Below, piece after piece: positions 1 to 6,383 of a DNA stretch of 6,383 bases. The DNA is taken from positions 1-6,383 of the forward strand of contig CALKXN010000204.1 in NCBI GenBank assembly GCA_938003555.1. Direction: 5' to 3'. Source of the DNA: an uncultured Robiginitomaculum sp. GTDB lineage: Bacteria; Pseudomonadota; Alphaproteobacteria; Caulobacterales; Maricaulaceae. The notes beneath the pieces were generated by a model that saw only the letters and a program-made list of their open reading frames with translations, was not told the DNA's origin and made no database searches. Numbering within the stretch: the stretch's first letter is position 1; each line of letters opens with the position of its first letter. Made by a program: the position numbers and the translations under genes.

Positions 1-248
1 TACGCCAAATGGCCAAAATTACGTCCCCCTGCATAGCCTTTTTCGTTCCAATTATAGGTCAGCTCAAGCAGCGGGCTTTGGGTCGCCTCAGCTTTGCCTT
101 GGTCATCTGCCGCCGCCAGAAAGACCAATGTAAAGCGGCCCTTCTCACTATCCTTACGCAGGGTTTCGACCATACCTAGACCGCCGCAAAAAAACTTTAG
201 GCTCGCGTCAATATCACTGACGCGGATCATCGTGTGTAGATATTCCAT
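1..248 (-). CDS. gloA: Glyoxalase I (lactoylglutathione lyase), 3' part cut by window edge
   Basis: Glyoxalase I isomerises the hemithioacetal of methylglyoxal and glutathione to S-lactoylglutathione in the cytoplasm. This is a metal-dependent enzyme of the VOC (vicinal oxygen chelate) superfamily. The 82 visible residues open with MEYLHTMIRV and contain ELTYNW and FGH, the standard GloA blocks. Three of the four expected metal ligands are visible: His5, Glu62 and His80. The fourth, a Glu in the C-terminal half, lies outside the window. The family is usually about 135-145 residues, so roughly 55-65 are missing. The first ATG must be the start because His5 precedes the next Met. A longer, acidic loop (about residues 47-58) before the Glu ligand resembles the form I recall from alphaproteobacteria rather than the short E. 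coli form. The gene starts 5 nt after the HemY-like gene ends. A short AAGG lies only 3 nt before the ATG, so translation probably depends on coupling. Confidence 0.93.
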   Translation of the reverse strand, partial: MEYLHTMIRVSDIDASLKFFCGGLGMVETLRKDSEKGRFTLVFLAAADDQGKAEATQSPLLELTYNWNEKGYAGGRNFGHLA

Positions 249-253
249 GCGCC

Positions 254-1720
254 TTACAACTTGCCCTTTTTCGTATCTATCACGCCGGGATTATCTGGGC
301 TTGGCGCTTTGACGATTTTCGCGGCCGCGGGATCGGTTAAGTCAGCAATAATCGCCTCGCCTTCCATAGCGGGGCGCTCTGCCTCAAAACGCTCATGGCG
401 CGGATGGATAAGTTTGCCTTCATCCCCATAAGAGAACACAAGGCGTCGCCAATCGGCATCGGTGTAGTTAAATGCACCGCCCGAAGGATCAAGGTCAGAC
501 CAATCCGGCTCTGTTGGCGCGGTTGCCGCGCGCGAAACCCACAGGCGGGCATCCGTCTGATTATTCAATAATGTTTCCGCTTTGGCTGCCAGTTGGCACA
601 AACGCGCGCTTGGTTCTGATTTTAGCAATCCGTCAAGCGCAGACAAAGCCGTAACACCGTCCCCATCGCGCAAAGCTTCCTCGGCTGTCACAATCTGACT
701 CTCGCGGTGAGCGCTATTATTTTTTACCAAAGACTTCATTCGCTTGGCGCGCACTTTTGGCGTCTCGCCCATGAACAAATCTCGATAGGCAATCGCCAGT
801 GCAGGATGCGGGTCTTTAGACCAACTTTTCTCAATCAACTTGGCCGCGCGGTCATTATCCCCTGCGCGCACCAAAAGCTGCGCAGCCAAAGCCACGCCCG
901 GCGCAAAGGCTGGGTCTTCGGTGGCGAGGCGCTGCGCTTTTTCGCGGGCCTCATCAAAATTACCCTTATCCGCTAAGTCATCGGCCAGCGCCGTGTGCAA
1001 AACGGTGCGGCGGCGCGCGGCAATATCTTTGGAAATATGTTTACGGGACAGTCCATCCTTGAGCGTATCCAGCGCCTTGCGCCATTCGCTCTCGCCGGTT
1101 TGCGCAGCAAATAAAATATCCATTGCCCATTTAGCGTTCTTGCTTTCGGCGTAGGCCTGCCCGGCATGATTGCATGCCGTCGGTAAATCCCCGCGCCCAT
1201 AGGCCAGCGTCGCCAGACCGCGTTGCGCGATTTTGCGCGTGCGTTCATCATCGAGCATTTCCGTGTAGCGCTGCTGTGCCTCGGCTGGATCACCGGAGAC
1301 TTCAGCCGCCTGCGCGGCAACGATATTGCCCAGCGCAGGACGGTCAATCAGCGTGCGGGCGCGCGCTGCTTTTTTACGCGCTTTATCGGCATCACCCTCG
1401 GACGCTGCAATCAGCGCATCTTCCATGGCCTCTAGAGCCTTGCCACGTTTCCGTTTTGACACACCCGAGCGCATGCGCGCAGGAAGATCAAAGAGAAAAT
1501 GCAAAAACGACCAGATAATGATGATACCCAGCATGGCCCCAATCGCGCAAAGCGCTAAAAGCTGCATGGAAATTTTATATCCCCCAAGCGGGGCAATCGC
1601 GTCTTTATCCGCAAAATTCACCATTAAGAAACGGTCGCCGCCAATATAAAGCAACAGCCCCGCAACCAAAATGGCTAAAAGTAAAGTGACAATTATCCAG
1701 CGTATCAGTGTCGATTTCAT
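254..1720 (-). CDS. hemY: HemY-like inner-membrane TPR protein
   Basis: This 488-residue protein has the architecture of the HemY N-terminal-domain family. Two hydrophobic segments lie at about residues 7-26 and 50-72. A basic stretch follows (about 82-93), then a long alanine-rich helical region of TPR-like repeats (about 95-420). The C-terminus has a block containing DADWRRLVFSYGDEGK and a charged, proline-containing tail. HemY-like proteins sit next to heme genes, but no enzymatic role is established. They are distinct from the protoporphyrinogen oxidase also called HemY in Firmicutes. In alphaproteobacteria the gene commonly follows mitofilin/Mic60, which suggests a joint membrane role; that is inference. 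I chose the ATG at 1720 over one 42 nt upstream because it has a good AAAGGA ribosome site 7 nt away, begins just before the first membrane segment, and avoids overlapping the upstream gene. The gene starts 11 nt after that gene's stop. Confidence 0.85.
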   Translation of the reverse strand: MKSTLIRWIIVTLLLAILVAGLLLYIGGDRFLMVNFADKDAIAPLGGYKISMQLLALCAIGAMLGIIIIWSFLHFLFDLPARMRSGVSKRKRGKALEAMEDALIAASEGDADKARKKAARARTLIDRPALGNIVAAQAAEVSGDPAEAQQRYTEMLDDERTRKIAQRGLATLAYGRGDLPTACNHAGQAYAESKNAKWAMDILFAAQTGESEWRKALDTLKDGLSRKHISKDIAARRRTVLHTALADDLADKGNFDEAREKAQRLATEDPAFAPGVALAAQLLVRAGDNDRAAKLIEKSWSKDPHPALAIAYRDLFMGETPKVRAKRMKSLVKNNSAHRESQIVTAEEALRDGDGVTALSALDGLLKSEPSARLCQLAAKAETLLNNQTDARLWVSRAATAPTEPDWSDLDPSGGAFNYTDADWRRLVFSYGDEGKLIHPRHERFEAERPAMEGEAIIADLTDPAAAKIVKAPSPDNPGVIDTKKGKL

Positions 1721-1727
1721 AGCATTA

Positions 1728-1733
1728 TCCTTT
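1728..1733 (-). promoter_or_regulatory. Ribosome binding site of the HemY-like gene
   Basis: AAAGGA on the minus strand lies 7 nt before the ATG at 1720 and overlaps the stop codon of the mitofilin-like gene. It settles the start in favour of the shorter, 488-residue product and suggests translational coupling to the gene upstream. Confidence 0.7.
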
Positions 1734-2868
1734 AATTCTGTGTTTGCGCAGCACTTAGCCACGCTCTAGCCGCTTTTTGAACAGCAGGGCTTTGACGTTT
1801 AATCAAATTTGCGGCGGCGGCAACATCTCCGCTCTGCGTAAGCGCCTCGGCGCGGGTAATATCACGGCGGGCTTTTTCTTGCGCGCTTGCGCCGGACTGC
1901 ATGTGTTTATCAAGCTGTCGCTTGAACCAATTTTTAGACTCCACCGGCTGCGCGTCAGCCGCCACGGCCGCCAGCATTGCAGCGCGCGGAAAGTTTCCGA
2001 TAAAATCATAGTCAACCGCAATCGGCGCAGGAGTAGACACAGGCTCTACCCCTTGAGACGTTATTTCCTCCTGCGGATCAGGCAGAGCCTGCACAGTTTC
2101 AGCAGCTGCGTCATTCGCCTCACCCGCATCTGCCTCATCTGCAGCTTTCGCCGAGCCCGCCGTTTCATAAGAAATAACGGAGGGTTCACTCATGACCATC
2201 CCACGCGCGGAAGCTTCTGGCGCGGGGCGGGCCGCCATTTCTGTGACTTTCGTTTCCATTGCCTCAATACGCTCTAAGATAAGGCTTGGCTGCGCTGCGC
2301 CCTCTTCGCCAATCAGGGCCGCGGTAACGTCCATGCGCGCGGCCATGTCGATGCGTTCGGTTTTGGCCGCCGCGATGGCCGCTGCATTTTCATCAACCGC
2401 GCCGGATATCGTTCTGATCTGCGCTTGCAATCCGTCGACCTCCGAGACGCGCGACAGACCCGATTGCGCAGACTTAAGCGTCTGGTCTTGGGTTTTGATT
2501 TGCGCTTCGGCAGCGCTAAGGCGCGATTGCAATTGCGCGACTGTGGCCGACTCATCAGAGCCGCCCATATATTGCGGGCCAAGCCATCCAATGGCTCCAC
2601 CAATTCCAGCAGCGAATAGACTGCATACTGCAACAGTTGCGAGGCTTACGCCTGATTTAGAAGAGGCCGTTTTTTTGACGGGCGGAGCTTTCGCGGCCTT
2701 TTTAGGCTTGGCCCCCTGCGAAAGGGGTTTATCTTCCGAAGACTTGCGCGCCTCATCGCGTTTCTGGCTGTCTTCAATACGGGCTTTAAGCCGCTCTTGA
2801 GCCGCTTTGACCTGCGCCTCATCAATCTGAGGTATTTTATCGCTACCCGTCTTTGGTGTCTTGGCCAT
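1732..2868 (-). CDS. Mitofilin/Mic60-family inner-membrane protein
   Basis: This 378-residue protein has the layout of alphaproteobacterial Mic60 (mitofilin, COG4223-like). Residues 1-72 are a charged, Lys/Ala-rich N-terminal segment, presumably cytoplasmic. One membrane segment follows at about 73-96 (VSLATVAVCSLFAAGIGGAI and on). Residues about 105-210 are a predicted coiled coil rich in Ala, Gln and Glu. A low-complexity acidic Ala/Glu/Pro linker spans about 215-285. The C-terminal helical region (about 287-378) includes NWFKRQLDKHM, RAEALTQSGDVAAA and a final AARAWLSAAQ, matching the mitofilin C-terminal pattern. Mitochondrial Mic60 shapes crista junctions, and bacterial homologues are thought to bend or tether the inner membrane, contacting outer-membrane proteins from the periplasm. 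Position supports the call: it lies between hemD and a HemY-like gene. The start at 2868 has a TAGGAG site 6 nt upstream. Low-complexity sequence makes homology by eye less certain, so much of the confidence comes from architecture and synteny. Confidence 0.82.
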   Translation of the reverse strand: MAKTPKTGSDKIPQIDEAQVKAAQERLKARIEDSQKRDEARKSSEDKPLSQGAKPKKAAKAPPVKKTASSKSGVSLATVAVCSLFAAGIGGAIGWLGPQYMGGSDESATVAQLQSRLSAAEAQIKTQDQTLKSAQSGLSRVSEVDGLQAQIRTISGAVDENAAAIAAAKTERIDMAARMDVTAALIGEEGAAQPSLILERIEAMETKVTEMAARPAPEASARGMVMSEPSVISYETAGSAKAADEADAGEANDAAAETVQALPDPQEEITSQGVEPVSTPAPIAVDYDFIGNFPRAAMLAAVAADAQPVESKNWFKRQLDKHMQSGASAQEKARRDITRAEALTQSGDVAAAANLIKRQSPAVQKAARAWLSAAQTQN

Positions 2869-2874
2869 TTATGG

Positions 2875-2880
2875 CTCCTA
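2875..2880 (-). promoter_or_regulatory. Ribosome binding site of the mitofilin-like gene
   Basis: TAGGAG on the minus strand lies 6 nt before the ATG at 2868, inside the 25-nt gap after hemD. It is the best Shine-Dalgarno match in the minus-strand cluster and supports this start codon. The gap shows no terminator hairpin, so read-through from hemD is expected. Confidence 0.65.
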
Positions 2881-2893
2881 TCTTGCCTTTAAC

Positions 2894-3592
2894 TTAGGCG
2901 CGCCGCGCGGCTTTCTCAAGCGCGGCCATCAAGGCCGCATCATTTGGCGAGCTGGCGATATGACGGCCTGCAAAATCAGACCCCGCCAGACACGCATCAA
3001 TGTTCTCTGACAACGATATTGCCGTCAAGCGCGAGGCGACATTTGCAGTGTTTAACATTAACAAAGTCTGAGCCGCTTTGGGGGAGTGAAGCAGGACATA
3101 ACCGCCCTGTTCTGCAGCGGCCATAGCGGCCTCTGGCATAAGGTCAACAGATTGCGTCCCATATATGATTTCGCGGCGCGCCTTAACCCCGCTCAGGCGT
3201 AACGCGCCAACCAGGTCCCCTGCCACATGCACGCCGCTATAATGAACAAGGCCGGAAATTTTATCTTTACGCAATAAAGCAACCAAATCATCGACCGCGC
3301 CATCTGCGCTTTTGACCGTCTTAAACCCCATGGCGCGCGCCTGCTCTGCTGTGGCGCGGCCAACGCAGTAAATGCTAAATTCGCGATTATCTGAAAGCGA
3401 TGCAAAGGCGCGTAGGCCGTTGGCGCTGGTGAAGGCTAAGGCTTCGCCGGATTGAGGGGCAGCGGAGCTATGCGCTGTCGCTGTAATTCTAAGCAGCGGC
3501 GCAATAATCGGCGTTAGGCCAAGCGCTTCAACCCGCTGCGCTGTCTGGCCCGCGCCGGGCGGGGTGCGGGTAATCCAGACGGGCTGGCTCAT
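2894..3592 (-). CDS. hemD: Uroporphyrinogen-III synthase
   Basis: HemD cyclises the linear tetrapyrrole hydroxymethylbilane, inverting ring D, to give uroporphyrinogen III, the branch point to heme, siroheme, cobalamin and (bacterio)chlorophyll. The 232-residue length is typical. The N-terminus (PVWITRTPPGAGQTAQRVEA, then a PLLRI strand end) matches the family opening, in which a TRP/TRT motif is followed by a helix and a conserved aPL. FTSANGLRAF at residues 54-63 is the usual 'TSxNgv' block, and VLLHSPKAAQTL (about 156-167) is the second-domain 'fxSpsav' block. HemD sequences diverge strongly, so position matters: the ATG overlaps the hemC stop in an ATGA, the commonest hemC-hemD junction. 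No strong Shine-Dalgarno precedes it, consistent with translational coupling to hemC. Cytoplasmic. Confidence 0.93.
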   Translation of the reverse strand: MSQPVWITRTPPGAGQTAQRVEALGLTPIIAPLLRITATAHSSAAPQSGEALAFTSANGLRAFASLSDNREFSIYCVGRATAEQARAMGFKTVKSADGAVDDLVALLRKDKISGLVHYSGVHVAGDLVGALRLSGVKARREIIYGTQSVDLMPEAAMAAAEQGGYVLLHSPKAAQTLLMLNTANVASRLTAISLSENIDACLAGSDFAGRHIASSPNDAALMAALEKAARRA

Positions 3593-4533
3593 TTGGCGTG
3601 CAAATCCCAGAAAATATGCTGCCCGGCTTCAAACCGAATATCCATACCGAGACTATATCCCAGAGCATATGCATCACCCTCAGGGTCGTGGCTTAACGCA
3701 ATGGTTTCGTCGCGCCAAAACCGTAATTGTCCATCCGGCGATAAGGCTTCGCCGCGCATACGCAAATTATCGCCGTCAAATTCAGCGAGCGCTGCAATCG
3801 GCGTGCGGCATGACCCATCCAGCGCTTTAAGAAAGGCGCGCTCGGCAGTGATGCGGATGGCGCTTTCGCGGTGATGCAGCGGCGCGCATAAATTGCGGGC
3901 TTTATGATCCGCGCTTCGAGTTTGAATCCCGACCGCACCTTGGGCGGGGGCGGGCAGCATATCATCGGTGGAGATATGATGCGTAATCACATCCGCTTGG
4001 CCCAAACGGTTCAGCCCCGCTGTCGCCAGAAACGTTGCGGCGCAGTCTCCAGCCTCTAATTTGTTGAGGCGCGTTCCGACATTACCGCGCAAAAGACCAA
4101 ATTTAATATCCGGGCGCAGACGCGCCGTTTGCGCTTGTCGGCGGAGCGATGCTGTACCGACAGTCGCGCCATGGGGTAAATCCATGAACTGCTTGACGCG
4201 CGGCGAAATAAACGCGTCACGCACATCTTCGCGGGGCAATATGGCCGTTATCTCAAACATCGCGTCAAGATGCGTCGGGACATCTTTCATCGAATGTACA
4301 GCAATATCGATATCACCGCTGGCCAATGAATCATCGAGTTCTTTAACAAATAAACCTTTGCCGCCCGACTCAGCCAGCCGCCCCGTTAATTGATCCCCTG
4401 TCGTCGTGAAGGTTTTAATCGGAAAGGCAGACACAGCCTGCCCGCTATGGCGTGACAACAGCCCTTGCACGGATTTGGCCTGCGCAAGCGCAAGGGGAGA
4501 TCCGCGGGATCCGATGATTAAGCTTGGTTGCAT
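3589..4533 (-). CDS. hemC: Porphobilinogen deaminase (hydroxymethylbilane synthase)
   Basis: HemC condenses four porphobilinogens into hydroxymethylbilane in the cytoplasm, using a covalently bound dipyrromethane cofactor. The 314-residue protein is full length (family about 305-320). The catalytic residues are all visible. The cofactor-carrying Cys242 is in LDGSCRTPIAA, and the catalytic Asp84 is in HSMKDVPT. The substrate-binding arginines are Arg131 and Arg132 (SLRRQAQ) and Arg149 and Arg155 (LRGNVGTRL). The opening IGSRGSPLALAQA and the GGKGLFVKELD loop are canonical. From Asp84 onward these positions match E. coli HemC numbering as I recall it. The ATG at 4533 fits the family N-terminus, with a modest GAAGAG site 9 nt upstream. 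It is the first gene of the minus-strand cluster and divergent from tsaD, so its promoter must lie in or beyond the short gap, possibly within the tsaD 5' end. Confidence 0.98.
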   Translation of the reverse strand: MQPSLIIGSRGSPLALAQAKSVQGLLSRHSGQAVSAFPIKTFTTTGDQLTGRLAESGGKGLFVKELDDSLASGDIDIAVHSMKDVPTHLDAMFEITAILPREDVRDAFISPRVKQFMDLPHGATVGTASLRRQAQTARLRPDIKFGLLRGNVGTRLNKLEAGDCAATFLATAGLNRLGQADVITHHISTDDMLPAPAQGAVGIQTRSADHKARNLCAPLHHRESAIRITAERAFLKALDGSCRTPIAALAEFDGDNLRMRGEALSPDGQLRFWRDETIALSHDPEGDAYALGYSLGMDIRFEAGQHIFWDLHAK

Positions 4534-4613
4534 ATGGTCAGGCTCTTCACTACTTAACTGCTATGGACATAGCCCTTGATACCCTGCCCCCGCAAGGCGG
4601 CAATAAAGACCAT
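4534..4613. promoter_or_regulatory. Divergent hemC / tsaD control region
   Basis: Both transcription units must start from this stretch or from inside the opposing gene. Only 29 nt separate the annotated hemC ATG from the tsaD ATG at 4563, or 80 nt if tsaD starts at the GTG at 4614. Weak promoter-like hexamers can be picked. Toward tsaD there is TTGATA at 4576-4581, followed by an A/T-rich CAATAA at 4601-4606 with a longish spacer. Toward hemC, on the minus strand, a TTGCCG is followed after 16 nt by TATCAA. None is strong. No Irr- or Fur-type box was recognised. The placement rests on gene layout more than on motif quality. Confidence 0.4.
4560..4573. repeat. Perfect 6-bp inverted repeat with 2-nt spacer
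   Basis: GCTATG-GA-CATAGC is a perfect inverted repeat spanning the annotated ATG of tsaD, 27 nt upstream of the hemC start. Its place in the middle of the divergent region would suit a dimeric regulator, or it could be a small hairpin at the 5' end of either message. It may also be chance. Confidence 0.4.
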
Positions 4614-5699
4614 GTGACCGTTTTAGGCATAGAAAGCAGCTGTGATGAAACAGCGGCTTCTGTTCTGCGTCTGGCACGCGGCGGTGAACCTGAAATTTTA
4701 TCTTCGCGCATTTCCAGCCAAGATGACATTCACCGGCCCTTTGGCGGCGTTGTGCCTGAAATGGCGGCGCGCGCCCATATGGATAAAATTCAAATCTTGA
4801 TTGCCGGCGCGATGGCCGACGCCGATATAGATTATGACGCGCTAGACGCGGTTGCCGCCACATCCGGCCCGGGCCTCATTGGCGGCGTGATAACAGGTCT
4901 GATGAGCGCAAAGGGGTTGGCGCTGTCACTGGGCAAACCGCTTATTGCCGTTAATCACCTTGAGGGCCACGCCCTGTCGGCTAAACTTTCTGCGCCCTGC
5001 CCGTTCCCCTATTTGCTCTTGCTTGTCTCCGGCGGCCATACGCAGCTTTTATCCGTCAACGGTCTTGGCGACTATACGCGCCTAGGCAGCACGGTTGATG
5101 ACGCCGCGGGCGAGGCTTTTGACAAAACCGCCAAGATTATGGGGCTGGGTTTTCCTGGTGGCCCAAATGTCGAGCGCGCCGCGAAAACCGGTGATGCGAA
5201 ACGCTTCAAACTTCCCAAGCCCTTTTCCGGAAAACCTCATGCCGATTTTTCCTTTGCCGGATTAAAGACCGCCGCGGCCCGGGCCTTTGCGTCTATGGAT
5301 AATCCAAATGCGCAGGACAAAGCTGATCTGGCGGCGAGTTTTCAAACCGCCGTATGCGGCGCGCTAACCGATCGCACGCAGCGCGCCATGGAGATGTTTA
5401 AAGAGGCTCACGGCGATGGCCCGCAGCGCTGCATTGTGGCGGGCGGCGTTGCCGCAAATAAACGAATCCGCAGCGCGCTGGATACGCTCTGCGTCAAGAA
5501 TGATTTTAAGTTAATTTGCCCGCCCCTAAAATATTGCACGGATAATGCCGCGATGATTGCGCTAGCGGGCGCTGAGCGATTACTCGCGGGTTACACAGAT
5601 GATCTATCCGCCCCTGCCCGTCCGCGTTGGCCGCTTGACGGTGACGCTGCAAAACATAACCCTGCCAGCGGAAGCGGTAAAAAAGGGCCCAAATCTTAA
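4563..5699 (+). CDS. tsaD: tRNA N6-adenosine threonylcarbamoyltransferase TsaD
   Basis: TsaD (YgjD/Gcp, Kae1 family) transfers threonylcarbamoyl from TC-AMP to A37 of ANN-decoding tRNAs, working with TsaB and TsaE in the cytoplasm. It has an ASKHA (actin-like ATPase) fold. From this ATG it has 378 residues. Visible motifs are [11 protein letters not shown] (21-31), the metal-binding HLEGH with His132 and His136, VSGGHTQL (155-162), [16 protein letters not shown] (176-191), FSFAGLKTA (229-237), [10 protein letters not shown] (292-301), and the metal ligand Asp327 in YCTDNAA. The start is uncertain. The ATG at 4563 has no Shine-Dalgarno and adds 17 residues not usual in the family. A GTG at 4614 would give [13 protein letters not shown], close to the family start, and 361 residues. 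A TTG at 4524 would overlap hemC and is unlikely. The C-terminus has a short Lys/Gly/Ser tail beyond the conserved domain. gpsA follows after 10 nt. Confidence 0.97.
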   Translation: MDIALDTLPPQGGNKDHVTVLGIESSCDETAASVLRLARGGEPEILSSRISSQDDIHRPFGGVVPEMAARAHMDKIQILIAGAMADADIDYDALDAVAATSGPGLIGGVITGLMSAKGLALSLGKPLIAVNHLEGHALSAKLSAPCPFPYLLLLVSGGHTQLLSVNGLGDYTRLGSTVDDAAGEAFDKTAKIMGLGFPGGPNVERAAKTGDAKRFKLPKPFSGKPHADFSFAGLKTAAARAFASMDNPNAQDKADLAASFQTAVCGALTDRTQRAMEMFKEAHGDGPQRCIVAGGVAANKRIRSALDTLCVKNDFKLICPPLKYCTDNAAMIALAGAERLLAGYTDDLSAPARPRWPLDGDAAKHNPASGSGKKGPKS

Positions 5700-5702
5700 G
5701 GA
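5698..5702 (+). promoter_or_regulatory. Ribosome binding site of gpsA
   Basis: AAGGA lies 7 nt before the gpsA ATG at 5710 and overlaps the tsaD stop codon. It fixes the gpsA start and indicates that tsaD and gpsA are translated from one message. Confidence 0.7.
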
Positions 5703-5709
5703 TACGAAC

Positions 5710-6383
5710 ATGACAGAAACTTTCCAGAAATTCGGAGTGATTGGCGGCGGCGCGTGGGGAACCGCTTTGGCGACTGCGCTGCACCGCGCGGGCCGTGACG
5801 TGACCTTATGGGCCTTTGAGACAGAGTGTTCAGAGGCGATCAATACTGCTCATGAAAATACAATATATCTGCCGGGCGTAAAACTTGATCCGGCGATTAA
5901 AGCCACATCTGATTTTTCTGACCTCGCCGCATGCGACGCCGTTTTAGCCGTCCCGCCGGCGCAGCATATGCGCGGAACGCTTGAGGCCTTTGCGCCGCAC
6001 ACAAAACCCGACCTACCTGTGATTTTATGCTCAAAGGGAATTGAGCATAAAAGCCTGTCCTTCATGGCAGGCGTGCTCGAAGACGTTCTACCCGATGCGC
6101 GCGGCGCAGTTTTATCTGGGCCAAGCTTTGCGATTGATGTCGCCAATGGATTGCCCGCCGCTGTGACACTTGCCTGCGCCGATGAAGCGCTCGGTGAGGC
6201 GCTCGTGGAGGCTGTCGCCTCTGCCGGCTTCAGGCCCTATCTCACCCATGACATTATCGGCAGCGAAATTGGCGGAGCCGTTAAAAATGTGCTCGCTATT
6301 GCTTGCGGCCTTGTGCTGGGCAAAGGTCTGGGACGCAGCGCCCACGCCGCAATCATTGCGCGCGGCTTTCGCGAAATGACCCG
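5710..6383 (+). CDS. gpsA: Glycerol-3-phosphate dehydrogenase [NAD(P)+], 3' part cut by window edge
   Basis: GpsA reduces dihydroxyacetone phosphate to sn-glycerol 3-phosphate in the cytoplasm, supplying the backbone of membrane phospholipids. The 224 visible residues cover the N-terminal Rossmann domain and the start of the C-terminal helical domain. The dinucleotide-binding motif [13 protein letters not shown] spans residues 9-21. CSKGIE at 107-112 holds the conserved Lys109, LSGPSFA is at 135-141, and [15 protein letters not shown] (186-200) contains the catalytic Lys192. The visible part ends in the family's ARGFREMT block (217-224). The usual length is about 320-335, so about 100 residues lie beyond the window. 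The start is supported by an AAGGA site 7 nt upstream and by the short leader before the Rossmann strand. It lies 10 nt after tsaD, a pairing common in alphaproteobacteria, so co-transcription is likely. Confidence 0.97.
   Translation, partial: MTETFQKFGVIGGGAWGTALATALHRAGRDVTLWAFETECSEAINTAHENTIYLPGVKLDPAIKATSDFSDLAACDAVLAVPPAQHMRGTLEAFAPHTKPDLPVILCSKGIEHKSLSFMAGVLEDVLPDARGAVLSGPSFAIDVANGLPAAVTLACADEALGEALVEAVASAGFRPYLTHDIIGSEIGGAVKNVLAIACGLVLGKGLGRSAHAAIIARGFREMT

Noticed and set aside
840..1649. Overlapping plus-strand open frames opposite the HemY-like gene.
   Set aside because: The translations are low-complexity and Arg/Ser-rich with no family motif. The opposite strand carries a well-formed membrane/TPR protein.
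1721..1762. A 14-residue N-terminal extension of the HemY-like gene, starting at 1762.
   Set aside because: It would overlap the end of the mitofilin-like gene and lacks a visible ribosome site. The ATG at 1720 has AAAGGA at the right distance and directly precedes the first membrane segment.
1777..2800. Long plus-strand open frames opposite the mitofilin-like gene (166 and 202 codons).
   Set aside because: They are antisense to a gene with coherent domain layout. Their translations are Arg/Ser/Ala/Cys-rich, with no recognisable motif, as expected for shadows in GC-rich coding DNA.
2869..2893. Possible terminator between hemD and the mitofilin-like gene.
   Set aside because: The 25-nt gap has no stable inverted repeat followed by a T-run. 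It contains only the ribosome site for the next gene.
4524..4562. TTG at 4524 as the start of tsaD.
   Set aside because: It would overlap the hemC start codon, has no ribosome site, and would lengthen an N-terminus that is already longer than the family norm.
5506..6345. Minus-strand open frames opposite the end of tsaD and gpsA.
   Set aside because: gpsA and tsaD are certain on the plus strand. The antisense translations show no motifs or supporting ribosome sites.

Overview
The window looks like ordinary chromosomal housekeeping DNA from an alphaproteobacterium. The strongest pointer is gene order: hemC-hemD-(mitofilin/Mic60-like)-(HemY-like TPR protein) on the minus strand, read away from a divergent tsaD-gpsA pair on the plus strand. 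From general knowledge this arrangement is typical of Alphaproteobacteria, and bacterial Mic60 is itself a marker of that class. The moderately GC-rich sequence and the proteins' character fit a marine or stalked-type lineage such as Maricaulales or Hyphomonadaceae, but that finer placement is a guess. I see no RNA gene, insertion sequence, CRISPR array, prophage gene or sign of recent transfer.

Minus strand, right to left from about 4533 to 1: hemC (porphobilinogen deaminase) and hemD (uroporphyrinogen-III synthase) overlap by an ATGA. After 25 nt comes a mitofilin-family membrane protein, after 11 nt a HemY-like TPR membrane protein, and after 5 nt a glyoxalase I (gloA), which runs off the left edge. 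The tight spacing suggests one five-gene transcript. Its first two products turn porphobilinogen into uroporphyrinogen III. The next two are inner-membrane proteins that may shape or organise the membrane where later tetrapyrrole or respiratory steps occur. The last detoxifies methylglyoxal.

Plus strand, from about 4563 to 6383: tsaD (tRNA t6A modification) is followed after 10 nt by gpsA (NAD(P)-dependent glycerol-3-phosphate dehydrogenase), which runs off the right edge.

The two transcription units diverge from a very small control region, only 29 nt between the annotated start codons. It holds a perfect 6-bp inverted repeat on top of the annotated tsaD ATG. A GTG 51 nt further in would fit the TsaD family N-terminus better and would leave 80 nt for two promoters. 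Coding covers almost the whole window and no gap exceeds 30 nt. I found no convincing undescribed system. The points most worth checking are the Mic60/HemY-like pair inside a heme operon, the tsaD start with its palindrome, and the gloA gene at the end of the heme operon.
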